A DNA stretch of 64,000 nucleotides from Anammoximicrobium sp032229885 (lineage in GTDB: Bacteria; Planctomycetota; Planctomycetia; Pirellulales; Pirellulaceae). The translations under genes were made by a program, and so were the position numbers. The notes under the pieces are model-generated. The model was given only the letters and a program-made list of their open reading frames with translations, ran no database searches and was not told the origin of the DNA. Shown here piece by piece: positions 35,904-45,400 of this stretch; the stretch's first letter is position 1; each line of letters begins with the position of its first letter. The DNA is taken from positions 54,614 through 118,613 of the forward strand of contig JAVYAJ010000283.1 in NCBI GenBank assembly GCA_032229885.1. Reading direction: 5' to 3'.

Positions 35904-36860
35904 ATGAACGTGAAATGGTTCTCTTTGCTCGTCGCACCCGCATTGCTGGCCGTGTGCAAACCGCTCGAGGCGCGCGATCCCCGGCGAGTTGCGACGGTAG
36001 AACCGCTGATCGAATCCTCGCCGAGCGATATCCCGCGGGCAACCGCGCCGGCATACCAGGATTTCCCGCCTTATTCGCCGGGCTTCAGCAGCTATCGAGG
36101 GCTGGGCTTCATGGGCGTCTGCTGCGAGTGCATGTCGCCGGACGCCGAATCGGCTTGGAATGGATATCACCCTCACGAGCACCCCGGCGGAACGGTGTTC
36201 GGCCATCTGCGAGGCATCCGATGCCGCGCCGGAACCTGTCAGCCCGCCGGGCTCGATGCGACGTCTGCCAAATTTCCCTCGGCGGTCGGCGACACACGTG
36301 CCTGGCTGGCGCCGGTCGGCGATGCGGCTCCGCAGCTCAAACCTCACCTCGACATTCATCCGATTCCGCCTTCACCATCGCCCGCCGCAATCAAAACAGA
36401 TCGCCTCGCGCCGCCCCGCAGCGGTGGCGCTCAGCCGTCGGAAGATCTTGCTGCCGAGCGAGGGGCGGTCGAACCGCGGTCGGAGTCGAACGACTCGACA
36501 CCCGTCGAACAGACAAACGGCGGCGAACCCGATACGTCGACACACGAGGCCACCGTGCCGTCGCCAAAACCAAATGAAGCCGTGCTCGCCGAGCCGATAG
36601 ACGAGGGCAAGACAAACGTGATCGAGCACCAGACGCCTGAGCTACCGCGGAAATCGGGCGAGACCACGGGCGATGAATCGGCGGACGATCCTCCGCCGCC
36701 GGATGACGCCCCATCGACGGACGACGCCCCATCGATGGGTGACAACAAATCGATGGACGTTGACGAATCGACGTTGGAATTGACGCGCTCGCTCCGTATC
36801 ACACGGTCCACCCCGCGCACCGATCTGCGACGGCTGCCCCGGATCGCCAGCGGTCGGTGA
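35904..36860 (+). CDS. Exported low-complexity protein of unknown function
   Basis: 318 residues from the ATG at 35904. Short Sec signal peptide (FSLLVAPALLAVCKPLEA-RD). Residues ~50-110 form a small region with GFMGVCCECMSPD and several Gly/Cys, then ~200 residues of Pro/Glu/Ser/Thr/Asp-rich, repetitive disordered sequence with DDAPSTDDAPSMGDN and a basic C-terminus (TRSTPRTDLRRLPR). No domain was recognised. It could be an envelope or matrix protein; the composition allows nothing more specific. Confidence 0.6.
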   Translation: MNVKWFSLLVAPALLAVCKPLEARDPRRVATVEPLIESSPSDIPRATAPAYQDFPPYSPGFSSYRGLGFMGVCCECMSPDAESAWNGYHPHEHPGGTVFGHLRGIRCRAGTCQPAGLDATSAKFPSAVGDTRAWLAPVGDAAPQLKPHLDIHPIPPSPSPAAIKTDRLAPPRSGGAQPSEDLAAERGAVEPRSESNDSTPVEQTNGGEPDTSTHEATVPSPKPNEAVLAEPIDEGKTNVIEHQTPELPRKSGETTGDESADDPPPPDDAPSTDDAPSMGDNKSMDVDESTLELTRSLRITRSTPRTDLRRLPRIASGR

Positions 36861-36996
36861 TGCAACCCGCCTACAGCGTTGTCCACTTGTGATCGTTGGG
36901 CAGCCGCGTTCGCCCGAGCGCTAGATTCTCGCGGTCCGGCGCCCCCTGCTGCCCCCGGTGTTCAATCTCGATAACGCACCGCGTCGCGGGTCGGTC

Positions 36997-38373
36997 TCAA
37001 ATCCCGCGGATCAGATACGCCTGCAGGATCCCCGACTCGTCTGAGTTGAAAAATCCGAGTTTGCCGTCGGGAGACAGGAACGGATGGATGTGCGCCTGCT
37101 TCTCTCCGGATGATTTCGGGTTCAAGAGATAGCGAAAATTGCTCAGCGGGGCCTGTCCGGGCTCGCCCAGATCTGCCACGTAGATCCTGCCGCCCTTGTT
37201 CAACGGAGCGGCATCACTGATCAACCGCCGCCCGGCGAGATCCGTCGCAAAATGGTAAAAGTGAGGGTTGGGAAAGTCGCGGGTCAGGTCATTCCGCGCG
37301 CCGCCCGGAGTACGACTGCCGATGTGACCGGCGTGCGCCGCCGCTCGGCCTTCGATCAGTTGCGCCTCGGGCGGCCGACGGGCGCCCGTGCTGGTGATCG
37401 CCCAAGCCGTTCGCCCGCGCCAACATTGGTGGCCTTGGCAGAACTCGTTGCCATCGCGTCCCCATGGCAAATTGCGAAAGTCCGTGCCGTCGTCGCGAAT
37501 CAGGTGGATGTCGGCCCCTTCACCCCCGACCAGCCGTGTGATGGCGCCCGTGATCGACGCCTCGTTGCCATGGTTCTCCTGGATCATGATGTCGTGACGG
37601 GCCTCTGTGTCCGTCGAGCGGCAGTATTGCGGGTGCATGTTGCACCACGTCTGGCCGTGGCAGATCAGGCTGACCGATGCCTGCTCGAGATCGAAGACCA
37701 TCAAGCCGAACGGAGCGTCCTCCGTTTGGCCGTCGCCCAAAAACGCCGAGATCGCCAAACGTCGACCGTCGGAGGAAATCGTGGACAGCGGGTAGATCCG
37801 GCTGGGACGAAACCGGGTTCCGGGCAACGCTTGATCGACCACCACAATCGTCTCTCGGCCGGTTCCGTCCAGATTGACTCGCTTGAGCGTCAAGCGGCCG
37901 CCGCCGACGGTCGTCTCGTTGACGAAGTAGTATAGGTACTTGTCATCCGGGCTGACCGCCGGCCCCGTCGCGCCGACCTCGTCCGTCAGGGGATGCAACG
38001 AGCAGTCGTCGTCGAGGTCGCAGCGCAGGTACTGATGATTGGGATCCGATTGACTGCTGCCGTGGGCGGTGGCCGAGCGATGCAGGACAAACCGTTTCGA
38101 ATCGCTGGTGAACACCGGGGCTTCCATGTACACGTGCGAGCTGGGCACGTCGGGCTCGCCGGTCAGTTGAATGACCTCGATTCCCGCGGCTGATTCTGCA
38201 TCCAACAGATCCGGGCGTGGCCGCCAGACCTTGGGCAGCGGTTGACCGAGCACGTGCGGCGCAGCGAACGTCGATTTCATACCGCCGCGTCCCAGCACGC
38301 TCGCGCCAACAGCCATCCCGGCCGCCGTGTTCAAAAACTTCCGCCGCGTCAGACTGGGCGTGGGTTGTGACAT
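36997..38373 (-). CDS. Tat-exported oligogalacturonate-lyase-like beta-propeller
   Basis: 458 residues. Twin-arginine signal LTRRKFLNTAAGMAVGASVLG, then a seven-bladed TolB/PL22-like propeller. Blade signatures: APVFTSDSKRFVLHRS, GPAVSPDDKYLYYF and STISSDGRRLAIS. Near the C-terminus KQAHIHPFLSPDGKLGFFNSD matches the Q-x-H-x-H metal site of oligogalacturonate lyases, and an earlier EFCQGHQCW gives a further candidate His. The family cleaves short pectin-derived uronides by beta-elimination; many planctomycete members are uncharacterised and could act on other uronates. It is the last gene of a minus-strand set with a PHP hydrolase and a LarA-like enzyme. Confidence 0.82.
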   Translation of the reverse strand: MSQPTPSLTRRKFLNTAAGMAVGASVLGRGGMKSTFAAPHVLGQPLPKVWRPRPDLLDAESAAGIEVIQLTGEPDVPSSHVYMEAPVFTSDSKRFVLHRSATAHGSSQSDPNHQYLRCDLDDDCSLHPLTDEVGATGPAVSPDDKYLYYFVNETTVGGGRLTLKRVNLDGTGRETIVVVDQALPGTRFRPSRIYPLSTISSDGRRLAISAFLGDGQTEDAPFGLMVFDLEQASVSLICHGQTWCNMHPQYCRSTDTEARHDIMIQENHGNEASITGAITRLVGGEGADIHLIRDDGTDFRNLPWGRDGNEFCQGHQCWRGRTAWAITSTGARRPPEAQLIEGRAAAHAGHIGSRTPGGARNDLTRDFPNPHFYHFATDLAGRRLISDAAPLNKGGRIYVADLGEPGQAPLSNFRYLLNPKSSGEKQAHIHPFLSPDGKLGFFNSDESGILQAYLIRGI

Positions 38374-38429
38374 GATCGACGCTCCTTTCGTTGTCCGCCG
38401 CGGCTCGGGTGTTCAGGCGTGCGGACGGG

Positions 38430-39374
38430 CTATGTTGACAGCCGTCGTTGCACGGCCTTTTGGCCGTCTGCCGCCGGTGTAAACAGATCGGCTGCGGTCA
38501 GGCCGAGCGCCCGCGCCATGCTCAGCGAATAATCCAGCTTTCCCATCTGCGGAAACCGGCCGTTGGAACCGAACGTGAACTTGGCGCCGGCCGCCTTGGC
38601 GATCTGCAGAAAACGGCGTTTGGGCAATTGAAAACCCGTGCTGATCTCCAGCGCCACCCCGTGTTTGACCGCCGCCTCGACCACCCGTCGGATGCGATCA
38701 TCGGTCCAGTACCCATCGTAATCCGCTGCCAGCGGCGCCGGCAACCACGAGGTATTGGCCAGGATGTCGATCGGCTGACGCTCGATGATCATCACGTGCC
38801 ATTCGACATAGCGATCCATGAACGCCTGTTTATCGTCCATGTCCACCCGCGACTCGACATCCTTTTCCCACAGCTTCACCCGCCGACCATCGCGTCCCGG
38901 GAACGTCATGGCATCGGTCAGGATATAGTCAAGCCGCGCCAGCATCCGTGGCGAAAAGCAAGCCGCCCAATCGGTCCACTCGGTCTGAACGCCGCGGTAC
39001 ACAGGAAAACCGTCCAGCATTTCCAGATACCGGCCGAGTTGTTCGTCGTTGCTCAGGACCACCGGGTACACGTTTTCTGCGCCGCCGGCATGCTCGACAA
39101 TCCCCAGCTTGACGCCGCGCTGGGCCGCCAACGCGGCCACCTGCGCGATCGTGCTGCCGTCCAGATGCGCGTGCAGATCCAACAGCGGCAGACCGTCGTC
39201 CGTCTGGGGCAAAGGGGCGGCCTCGTCGCTGGATGCTCGAGTTGCCGTGCCGCCCCATACGCCCAGACCAGCCAGACCGGCGGCTAGAAACGAGCGACGC
39301 GAGGCCGTGCCTGGTTCGACGAAACGGACGGATGGTTGTACTTTCGAGTGGGGGACTCGAGTTCGGTCGGCCAT
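38430..39374 (-). CDS. Tat-exported PHP-domain metal hydrolase
   Basis: 314 residues. Twin-arginine-type signal SRRSFLAAGLAGLGVWGG (~27-44). The PHP barrel begins LPLLDLHAHLDGSTI, whose HxH starts the metal cluster; GIVEHAGG supplies further ligands. FPVYRGVQTEWTDW, DILANTSWLPAP, ALEISTGFQLPKR and the C-terminal FGSNGRF...GKLDYSL follow the family strand order. PHP proteins are metal-dependent phosphoesterases or amidohydrolase-like enzymes; the HAHLDGS start is common in exported planctomycete members of unknown substrate. It lies 56 bases from the propeller gene and 88 from the LarA-like gene, all on one strand, so probably one operon. Confidence 0.82.
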   Translation of the reverse strand: MADRTRVPHSKVQPSVRFVEPGTASRRSFLAAGLAGLGVWGGTATRASSDEAAPLPQTDDGLPLLDLHAHLDGSTIAQVAALAAQRGVKLGIVEHAGGAENVYPVVLSNDEQLGRYLEMLDGFPVYRGVQTEWTDWAACFSPRMLARLDYILTDAMTFPGRDGRRVKLWEKDVESRVDMDDKQAFMDRYVEWHVMIIERQPIDILANTSWLPAPLAADYDGYWTDDRIRRVVEAAVKHGVALEISTGFQLPKRRFLQIAKAAGAKFTFGSNGRFPQMGKLDYSLSMARALGLTAADLFTPAADGQKAVQRRLST

Positions 39375-39462
39375 GGGAACACTCCGTATGCAGGTACAAG
39401 AAAACGTAGCTCGGCTCGCGCATGTTGTCGATCGTGACCGAGGCCCAGAAAATGGCGGTCGG

Positions 39463-40737
39463 TCAGCTCAGTCGCCCAGCAAACGCCCACAGCCCCAAGG
39501 CTGGGTTGCTGATGTAGAACACACGTTCCCCGTCCGGCATCGTGTTCCAGCCGTCTCGCAATTGGTTGGGATCGTACCGCTGTGTCATGGCGGCGAGTTC
39601 GGCGTAGCGATAGCCGACGCCTTCGATCTCGGCGCGGGACAGGTGGCCCGGACAGTAGGTGACGTGAAACCGATTCTCCGAGGAACCGTGGATCAGATGC
39701 GCCGCCGCGGACAGGTTGGCTCGCAAGTCCTCATTCTCGCGCAGGAATTGCATGATCTCCGGCGTCGTCCGGTATCCGTATTTCCGGATCAGCCCGTCGA
39801 TCTGCCCGTCCTCGCCGAACGTCCGGACCGCGGGCGCCAGGACGATCAATTCGCCGCCGTCCGCGATCGCCATCCGTGTGCGGTAGATGGACTTGTTTCC
39901 CAGCCACGTGCTGTGAAACTCGCCGGGATCCAGGTACACGACGACCTTGTGCAGCTCTTCCTGCAAGATCGTGAAATTGACCTGGATGGACAGCTCCGCC
40001 GCGCGTTCAAAACACTCGTTGTCATCACCGATAAACAGGCCTCGCGTCACCCGTTCTCCCTGGTCGTTGGTCCCCACTACGGTCAACACGTAGATCAGCG
40101 GCAGATGCCCGCACAGGCGCTCGTGGGCATAGTTCAGAATGCGCCGCAAAGGCGTGTCGGCGCGGCCCATCATCCGTTCCATGCCGTACGCCGCCCCGAT
40201 GAAGTGGCTCTCGTTGATGCCTTCGGCGCCGCCCGTTCCGATGAACACGTTTTTGGCGTGGTTGGCCATCCCGACGACCTCGTGTGGCACGACTTGGCCG
40301 ATCGACAAGATCAGGTCATGCCCGCCCTTCCACACCAGCTTGTTCAACTGGACGGGCCATGGCTTCGTACAGATGCCCTCGGTCGCCTGCGTGACGAAGT
40401 CGGCGGGCACCTCGCCGATCGTCTCCACGTCTTCGCGCCAGCGATGGACGCGAATCAGCGATTGTGGCACGCTCGGAAACATCTCTTCGAGTTGGGCGGG
40501 CGTCATCGGCTCGTGCGTGCCCAACGCCGGCATCACGTCGGTCAGGGCGTCGCCATAGTATTGATGCACCATGCAGGTCAACAACCCTGCGCGGCTGTGA
40601 TACCGCGTAAAGTCGGGCGGCAGCGCCAAAACCCGCTTGCGTGGCCCGATTTGGCGGAAACACGCTTCGAGCCCTTCGCGAAGCTGCGCATCGCTCAGTT
40701 CCATCGTCGGCGAGCCTGCCGCGAAATACGTAGCCAT
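39463..40737 (-). CDS. LarA-family nickel-pincer racemase/epimerase homologue
   Basis: 424 residues. DUF2088 N-terminal domain with LALPPDFTRYHSRAG (the DxTR motif), ALGTHEPMTPAQLEEMF (the H-x-P-x-T element) and VVPHEVVGMANHAKNVFIGTGG, whose Lys is in the place of the lysine bound to the nickel-pincer nucleotide in lactate racemase. A C-terminal domain follows with AFGEDGQIDGLIRKYGY. LarA homologues racemise or epimerise 2-hydroxy acids, including aldonates. Cofactor enzymes LarB/C/E must be encoded elsewhere. First gene of the set with the PHP and oligogalacturonate-lyase-like genes, which points to a sugar-acid substrate. No signal peptide, so it is cytoplasmic, unlike its two neighbours. 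Confidence 0.85.
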   Translation of the reverse strand: MATYFAAGSPTMELSDAQLREGLEACFRQIGPRKRVLALPPDFTRYHSRAGLLTCMVHQYYGDALTDVMPALGTHEPMTPAQLEEMFPSVPQSLIRVHRWREDVETIGEVPADFVTQATEGICTKPWPVQLNKLVWKGGHDLILSIGQVVPHEVVGMANHAKNVFIGTGGAEGINESHFIGAAYGMERMMGRADTPLRRILNYAHERLCGHLPLIYVLTVVGTNDQGERVTRGLFIGDDNECFERAAELSIQVNFTILQEELHKVVVYLDPGEFHSTWLGNKSIYRTRMAIADGGELIVLAPAVRTFGEDGQIDGLIRKYGYRTTPEIMQFLRENEDLRANLSAAAHLIHGSSENRFHVTYCPGHLSRAEIEGVGYRYAELAAMTQRYDPNQLRDGWNTMPDGERVFYISNPALGLWAFAGRLS

Positions 40738-40928
40738 CGTCTGCGTCCCTTCAATCAGTTGCGAACCCTATGATCAGTCCCAGTTATTGCGCCCAGCCTC
40801 GAATCTTGGGCTCTCTTGAAAGTCTATCAAGCATCGAAGCGCATGACGAGTGACTTGCTTTCATCCTCGTTTCATCGTCGAATTTAGTAAAAACTTGATT
40901 TATATGTAAACTTGCACCTATTCAAGTG

Positions 40929-40957
40929 TTGACATGTGCGCATCTTCTCCGAAGAAT
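40929..40957 (+). promoter_or_regulatory. Candidate sigma-70 promoter for the hydrogenase operon
   Basis: TTGACA (perfect) at 40929-40934, 17 bases, then AAGAAT (4/6 match to TATAAT) at 40952-40957, inside the most A/T-rich part of the intergenic region. It would give a leader of about 320 bases. Confidence 0.4.
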
Positions 40958-41165
40958 ATACGAGGAGCATCGGAGTAAGCGATTCACAGGTGCATAAGAT
41001 GGAAACGTAAGGACCGTCGCCGTCCGGTGTGGACGCGACCGCTGGTCGTATTCGTGCCCGGTCTGGCTTTGTCCGAAAAAGCGTCTCGTTGCGCGGCGGC
41101 GTCCCGGTCATGCACGGCCAGGCGAGCAACACGGAGCAGCGCTCGTCTGCCCCTGATCGATTCGG

Positions 41166-41220
41166 TCACCGCCAGTCGATCACCGCCACTCAGTCACCGC
41201 GTGTCGGCCACCATTGGTGG
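41166..41220 (+). promoter_or_regulatory. Three in-phase 14-bp direct repeats plus palindrome (candidate operator)
   Basis: TCACCGCCAGTCGA (41166), TCACCGCCACTCAG (41180) and TCACCGCGTGTCGG (41194) follow one another without gap; they share TCACCGC and a TC at positions 11-12 or nearby. They are immediately followed by CCACC-ATT-GGTGG (41208-41220), a perfect 5-bp inverted repeat. The block lies 66 bases before the first hydrogenase start codon. Such arrays often bind a transcription factor. Confidence 0.4.
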
Positions 41221-41285
41221 GGCGGGTGGGTCGCTGCGGCCGATGGATGGGCCGGCCGGTGGACTGTATCAGGAGCGAAACGAAC

Positions 41286-41819
41286 ATGTCTTCGATGATG
41301 GATCAGAACGTCAGCGGGACGCATTGCGAATCGGGCTGCCCGTGCCAGACGGACGTCGAGCCGCCGTTGGATCTCGGGCAGTTGGATCACATTTTGGACG
41401 AGCTGAAGGGCCGCAAAGGCGCCGTGATTCCGATTTTACAACGGGCGCAGGACACTTACGGGCATTTGCCACGCGCCGTGTTGAGGGCGATCTCGCAACG
41501 GACTTTGATTCCGCTGAACAGGCTCTACGGCGTCGCCACGTTTTACGCACAATTTCGCCTCCAGCGCCGTGGGCGACATCTGATCCGCATCTGTGACGGC
41601 ACGGCGTGCCACGTCCGCGGCAGCGGCAAGAGCATCGAGGCCGTCGAGCGGGCGTTGCGCGTGTCGCCGGGCAACACTTCGCCGGATTATCGATATACGC
41701 TCGAGATCGTGTACTGTCTGGGATCGTGCGGCCTGGCTCCCGTAACGCTAATCGACGACAAGGTCCATGCCGGTCTGACACCGGACGCGCTGGTCCAGCG
41801 CCTGGCGTCGCTCGACTAG
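41286..41819 (+). CDS. hoxE: [NiFe]-hydrogenase diaphorase subunit, NuoE/HoxE-like
   Basis: 177 residues from the ATG at 41286 (ATGs at 41295/41298 are alternatives). Thioredoxin-like [2Fe-2S] subunit with helical N-terminal domain: AVIPILQRAQDTYGHLP and GVATFYAQFRL are standard NuoE motifs. The cluster ligands are Cys103 and Cys108 (CDGTACHVRG) and Cys144 and Cys148 (YCLGSCGLAP). An extra N-terminal Cys triplet (C14, C18, C20: HCESGCPCQ) is outside the family pattern. It corresponds to HoxE of HoxEFUYH or HydC of HydABC(SL), shuttling electrons near the NuoF flavin. First gene of the six-gene operon. Confidence 0.9.
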   Translation: MSSMMDQNVSGTHCESGCPCQTDVEPPLDLGQLDHILDELKGRKGAVIPILQRAQDTYGHLPRAVLRAISQRTLIPLNRLYGVATFYAQFRLQRRGRHLIRICDGTACHVRGSGKSIEAVERALRVSPGNTSPDYRYTLEIVYCLGSCGLAPVTLIDDKVHAGLTPDALVQRLASLD

Positions 41820-41893
41820 GTTCGGGACTTCGGCCTTGGGGCGGTCGAACTCCGAATGTCGCAAAACGAGTCAAGCGAGTCGAAGGAGAGCGG

Positions 41894-42271
41894 ATGCTCA
41901 GAATCACGAGCCTGGAAGACCTGCGACAAGTGCGAGCCGAGATGACGCAAGCTGTCGCCGCGCGTCGGCGCACCAGCACCGTCATCACGGTCGGGCTGGG
42001 CACCTGCGGGATCGCGGCCGGCGCCTGGGAGACGTTGCAGGTCATCGAACACGAGTTGGCCGAGCGACAGATCGATGCGGTGATCGTCAAGGCCGGCTGT
42101 ATCGGCGTCTGTGTTCGCGAGCCGTTGGTCGATATCCAGCAGGCCGGCGGCAGTCGGATCGTGTACGCCAACGTGCATCCGGAGATGGTGCCGCGTTTGA
42201 TCGACGAGCACGTGATCAAGGGTCAGCCGATCCGCCAGTGGGTGTTGGGACGGATGGGACCGCAGGTCTGA
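41894..42271 (+). CDS. Small thioredoxin-like (2Fe-2S) ferredoxin-domain protein
   Basis: 125 residues from the ATG at 41894; AAGGAG is 5 bases upstream. The fold matches the thioredoxin-like ferredoxin domain found at the N-terminus of NuoF/HydB proteins: VITVGLGTCGIAAGAWETL and VIVKAGCIGVCVREPLVDI. Only three Cys are present (38, 69, 73); the usual first-pair partner Cys is missing, so either another residue completes the cluster or it binds none. It sits between the NuoE- and NuoF-like genes, in an operon whose NuoF already carries a complete four-Cys version of the same domain. Confidence 0.85.
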   Translation: MLRITSLEDLRQVRAEMTQAVAARRRTSTVITVGLGTCGIAAGAWETLQVIEHELAERQIDAVIVKAGCIGVCVREPLVDIQQAGGSRIVYANVHPEMVPRLIDEHVIKGQPIRQWVLGRMGPQV

Positions 42272-42416
42272 TGGCGATTCACCCGGTAGGCCGACGCGCC
42301 GGGCGGCGTCTCGGTGCCGGGCGAACGGCGGCGGGGCGGACCAGATCGGGACGTACCCAGCGGGCCGCCCATCGCGTTCGCCCGAGCGCGAAGGCAAGCG
42401 AAGGCAGGAGATCTCA

Positions 42417-45400
42417 ATGGATCCGATTTCCCCTAGTCCGTTGGCTGCCGTCAACCGGAGCGTGACTGTCTGTGGCGGGCCGAGTTGCGCGTCGGCCCGC
42501 GCTCAACGGGTGCTGCGGGCGTTCGAGGTCGAACTCGACCGTCGCGCCCTGTCGCAGAACGTGCGTCTGAACCACTCGTCGTGTCGCGGCTTTTGCGCGG
42601 TTGGGCCCGTGTCGGTGATTCACCCGCCGGGCGTGCTCTACTGCCACATCGAACCCGAAGACGTGCCGGAAATCGTAGATCAAACGCTGATCCAAGGCCG
42701 GATCGTGTCGCGTCTGTTGTATCGAGAACCGGCGGCGTTTGGCGAACTGCCGTCTTATGACGACATGCCGCTGTTCAACAAGCAGACTCGCATCGCGATG
42801 CGAAACTGCGGATTGATCAACCCCGAACAGATCGACGAGTACGTGGCCCGCGACGGCTACGCGGCCTTGGCCCAAGTGCTGGGCGGGATGTTGCCCGACG
42901 ACGTGATCGCCGAGATGAAAGCTTCGGGCTTGCGCGGGCGCGGCGGCGCTGGGTTTCTGACCGGCCTGAAATGGGAGGCCTGCCGTCGCGCTCCGGGCAC
43001 GCCGAAATACGTCATCTGCAACGCCGACGAGGGAGACCCCGGCGCGTTCATGGATCGGTCGATCCTGGAGAGCGATCCGCACAGCGTGATCGAGGGCATG
43101 GCGATCGCCGCCTATGCGATCGGTGCGAGCCAGGGGTATATCTACTGTCGCGAAGAGTATCCGCTGGCGATCAACCGCTTGGAGATCGCCATCCACCAGG
43201 CGCGCGACCTGGGGCTGTTGGGAACCGACATTTGCGGAACCGGGTTCACCTTCGACATCGACGTCAAAGAGGGCGCCGGCGCGTTTGTGTGCGGCGAAGA
43301 GACCGCGCTGATCGCCTCGATCGAAGGGCGCCGCGGCGAGCCTCGGCCGCGGCCTCCGTATCCCGTCGTGGCCGGCCTGTGGGGACGTCCGACCAACGTC
43401 AACAACGTCAAAAGCTATGCCATGACGCCCGTGGTGATCCTGCGCGGCGCTCCGTGGTTCAGACAGATCGGCACGCCCAAGTCGCCGGGAACGGCCGTGT
43501 TCGCCCTGACGGGCAAGATCAGCCAGACGGGGCTGATCGAGGTTCCCATGGGCATTCCGTTGGGCGACATCATTTTCGACATCGGCGGCGGGGTGCCCAA
43601 CGGCAAGAAGCTCAAGGCCGTCCAGACCGGCGGGCCGCTGGGCGGCTGTCTGCCCGCCGCGGCGTTGAACACGCCTGTCGATTTCGATTCGCTGGCCGAG
43701 GCGGGCGCCGTGATGGGCTCGGGCGGCATGATCGTGCTCGACGACGACACGTGCATGGTCGAGTTCTCGCGGTATTTCCTGCTGTTCGCCGCCGCCGAAT
43801 CCTGCGGCAAGTGCGTGCCCTGCCGGATCGGCGGCCAGCGGTTGCTCGAGGCGCTGACGCGGATCAGCACCGGCCACGGCACGCGCCGCGACCTGGCGAT
43901 CATCCGCGACGTCTCGACGAACATGATGGCTTCGTCCCTGTGCGGCTTGGGTCAGCGGACCCCGGGGCCCGTGTTGGCCGCGTTGAACTTCTTCGAGGAC
44001 GAGTTCATCGCGCACATCGACGACAAGACATGTCCGGCCGGCCAATGCCGAGCGTTGGTGCGGGCCCGCTGCGTCAATGCCTGTCCGGCGGGCGTGGACA
44101 CGCCGGCCTATCTGGCGTTGGTCGCCCAAGGGCGCTATGCCGAGGGCTTGGCGATCCACCGTCGTCGCAATCCGTTCGCCCTGGTCTGCGGCCGCGCGTG
44201 CCCGGCGTACTGCGAATCGAAATGCCGCCGCGGCGAACTCGACCAAGCGGTGGCGATCCGGCTCGTAAAACGCTATATGGCCGATCACGAACTCGAGAAG
44301 GCTTGGACGCCCGAGCCCATCGGCAGCCCGGCCGAACGTCAGGCCGCCGCCCAGCGCCACGTGGCGGTTGTCGGCGCCGGTCCGGCCGGCTTGACCGCCG
44401 CCTTGCGATTGGCCCAGCGCGGGCATCGCGTGACGGTCTACGAGAAATACCCCGTGGCGGGTGGCATGATGAGCTGGGCCATCCCCGAGTATCGCCTGCC
44501 GCGCGGGCCGTTGCTGGCCGAAATCGAAAACATTCGCCGCAGCGGCGTCGAGATCCGTTGCAACCAGGCGTTGGGCCGCGATTTTACGCTCGACGACCTG
44601 CAGACCGCACATGGGCACGATGCGGTCATCCTGGCCATCGGCGCGCATCGCAGCCGCCGGCTGGGCATCGCGGGCGACGACAAGCAAGGCGTTCTCGACG
44701 GGATCGAATTTCTCCGCCGCGTGGCCGGCGAACCGACGCTGCGGGCCGTCGGCCTGGCGCCCGACGCGCCGCTGCCGGACGTCCGTGGCCTGCGCGTGGC
44801 GGTCGTGGGCGGCGGCGACGTGGCCATGGACGTGGCTCGCTGCGCGCTGCGGATGGGCGCCCGCCAAGTCCATGTGATCTATCGCCGGGCCGGCGACGAC
44901 ATGCCCGCCGCGCACCTGCCCGACGAGATCGAAGCCGCGCGGCACGAAGGAACGCGTTTTCACACGCTGGCCAATCCGGTCGAGATCCTGGGCGACGCGG
45001 CCGTGACCGGCGTCCGGCTGCAACAGCAGCGGCTGGCCGAGTTCGACGACAGCGCGCGCCGTCGCCCGGTGCCGCTGGGCGCCGAGTCGTACGTGTTGGA
45101 CATCGACGTGCTGATCTCGGCCATCGGCCAAACACCCGATCTGACATGGCTGCAGGGCCGAGATATCGCCCGCCGACGAGGCGACACCTTTGACGTCGAT
45201 GCGGCGTTCAGCACGACGCAGCCCGGCATCTTCGCGGCGGGCGACGCGGTCACCGGGCCGGCGACGATCGTCCAGGCGGTGGCCCAGGGCAATCTGGTCG
45301 CCGAGGCCGTGGCCCATTGGCTGAGGACGGGCCAGTTGGTCAAGCCGCGTCTGGAGCCCGACCGCACGGACGTCCCGCTGACCTACGATCTCGAGGAATA

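Larger units (their letters stand above)
40738..41285. promoter_or_regulatory. Divergent regulatory region of the larA-like and hydrogenase operons
   Basis: 548 bases, no gene. 40840-40960 is much richer in A/T than the rest of the window. It contains AACTTG twice (in 40890-40915), the TTGACA promoter candidate, and further down the three 14-bp repeats and a palindrome described separately. AGGAG at about 41270 is the probable ribosome binding site for the first hydrogenase gene. Confidence 0.5.

Noticed and set aside
40895..40910. FNR/CRP-like site TTGATTTATATGTAA upstream of the hydrogenase
   Set aside because: The first half-site is good but the second half matches poorly, so it does not meet the dyad consensus.
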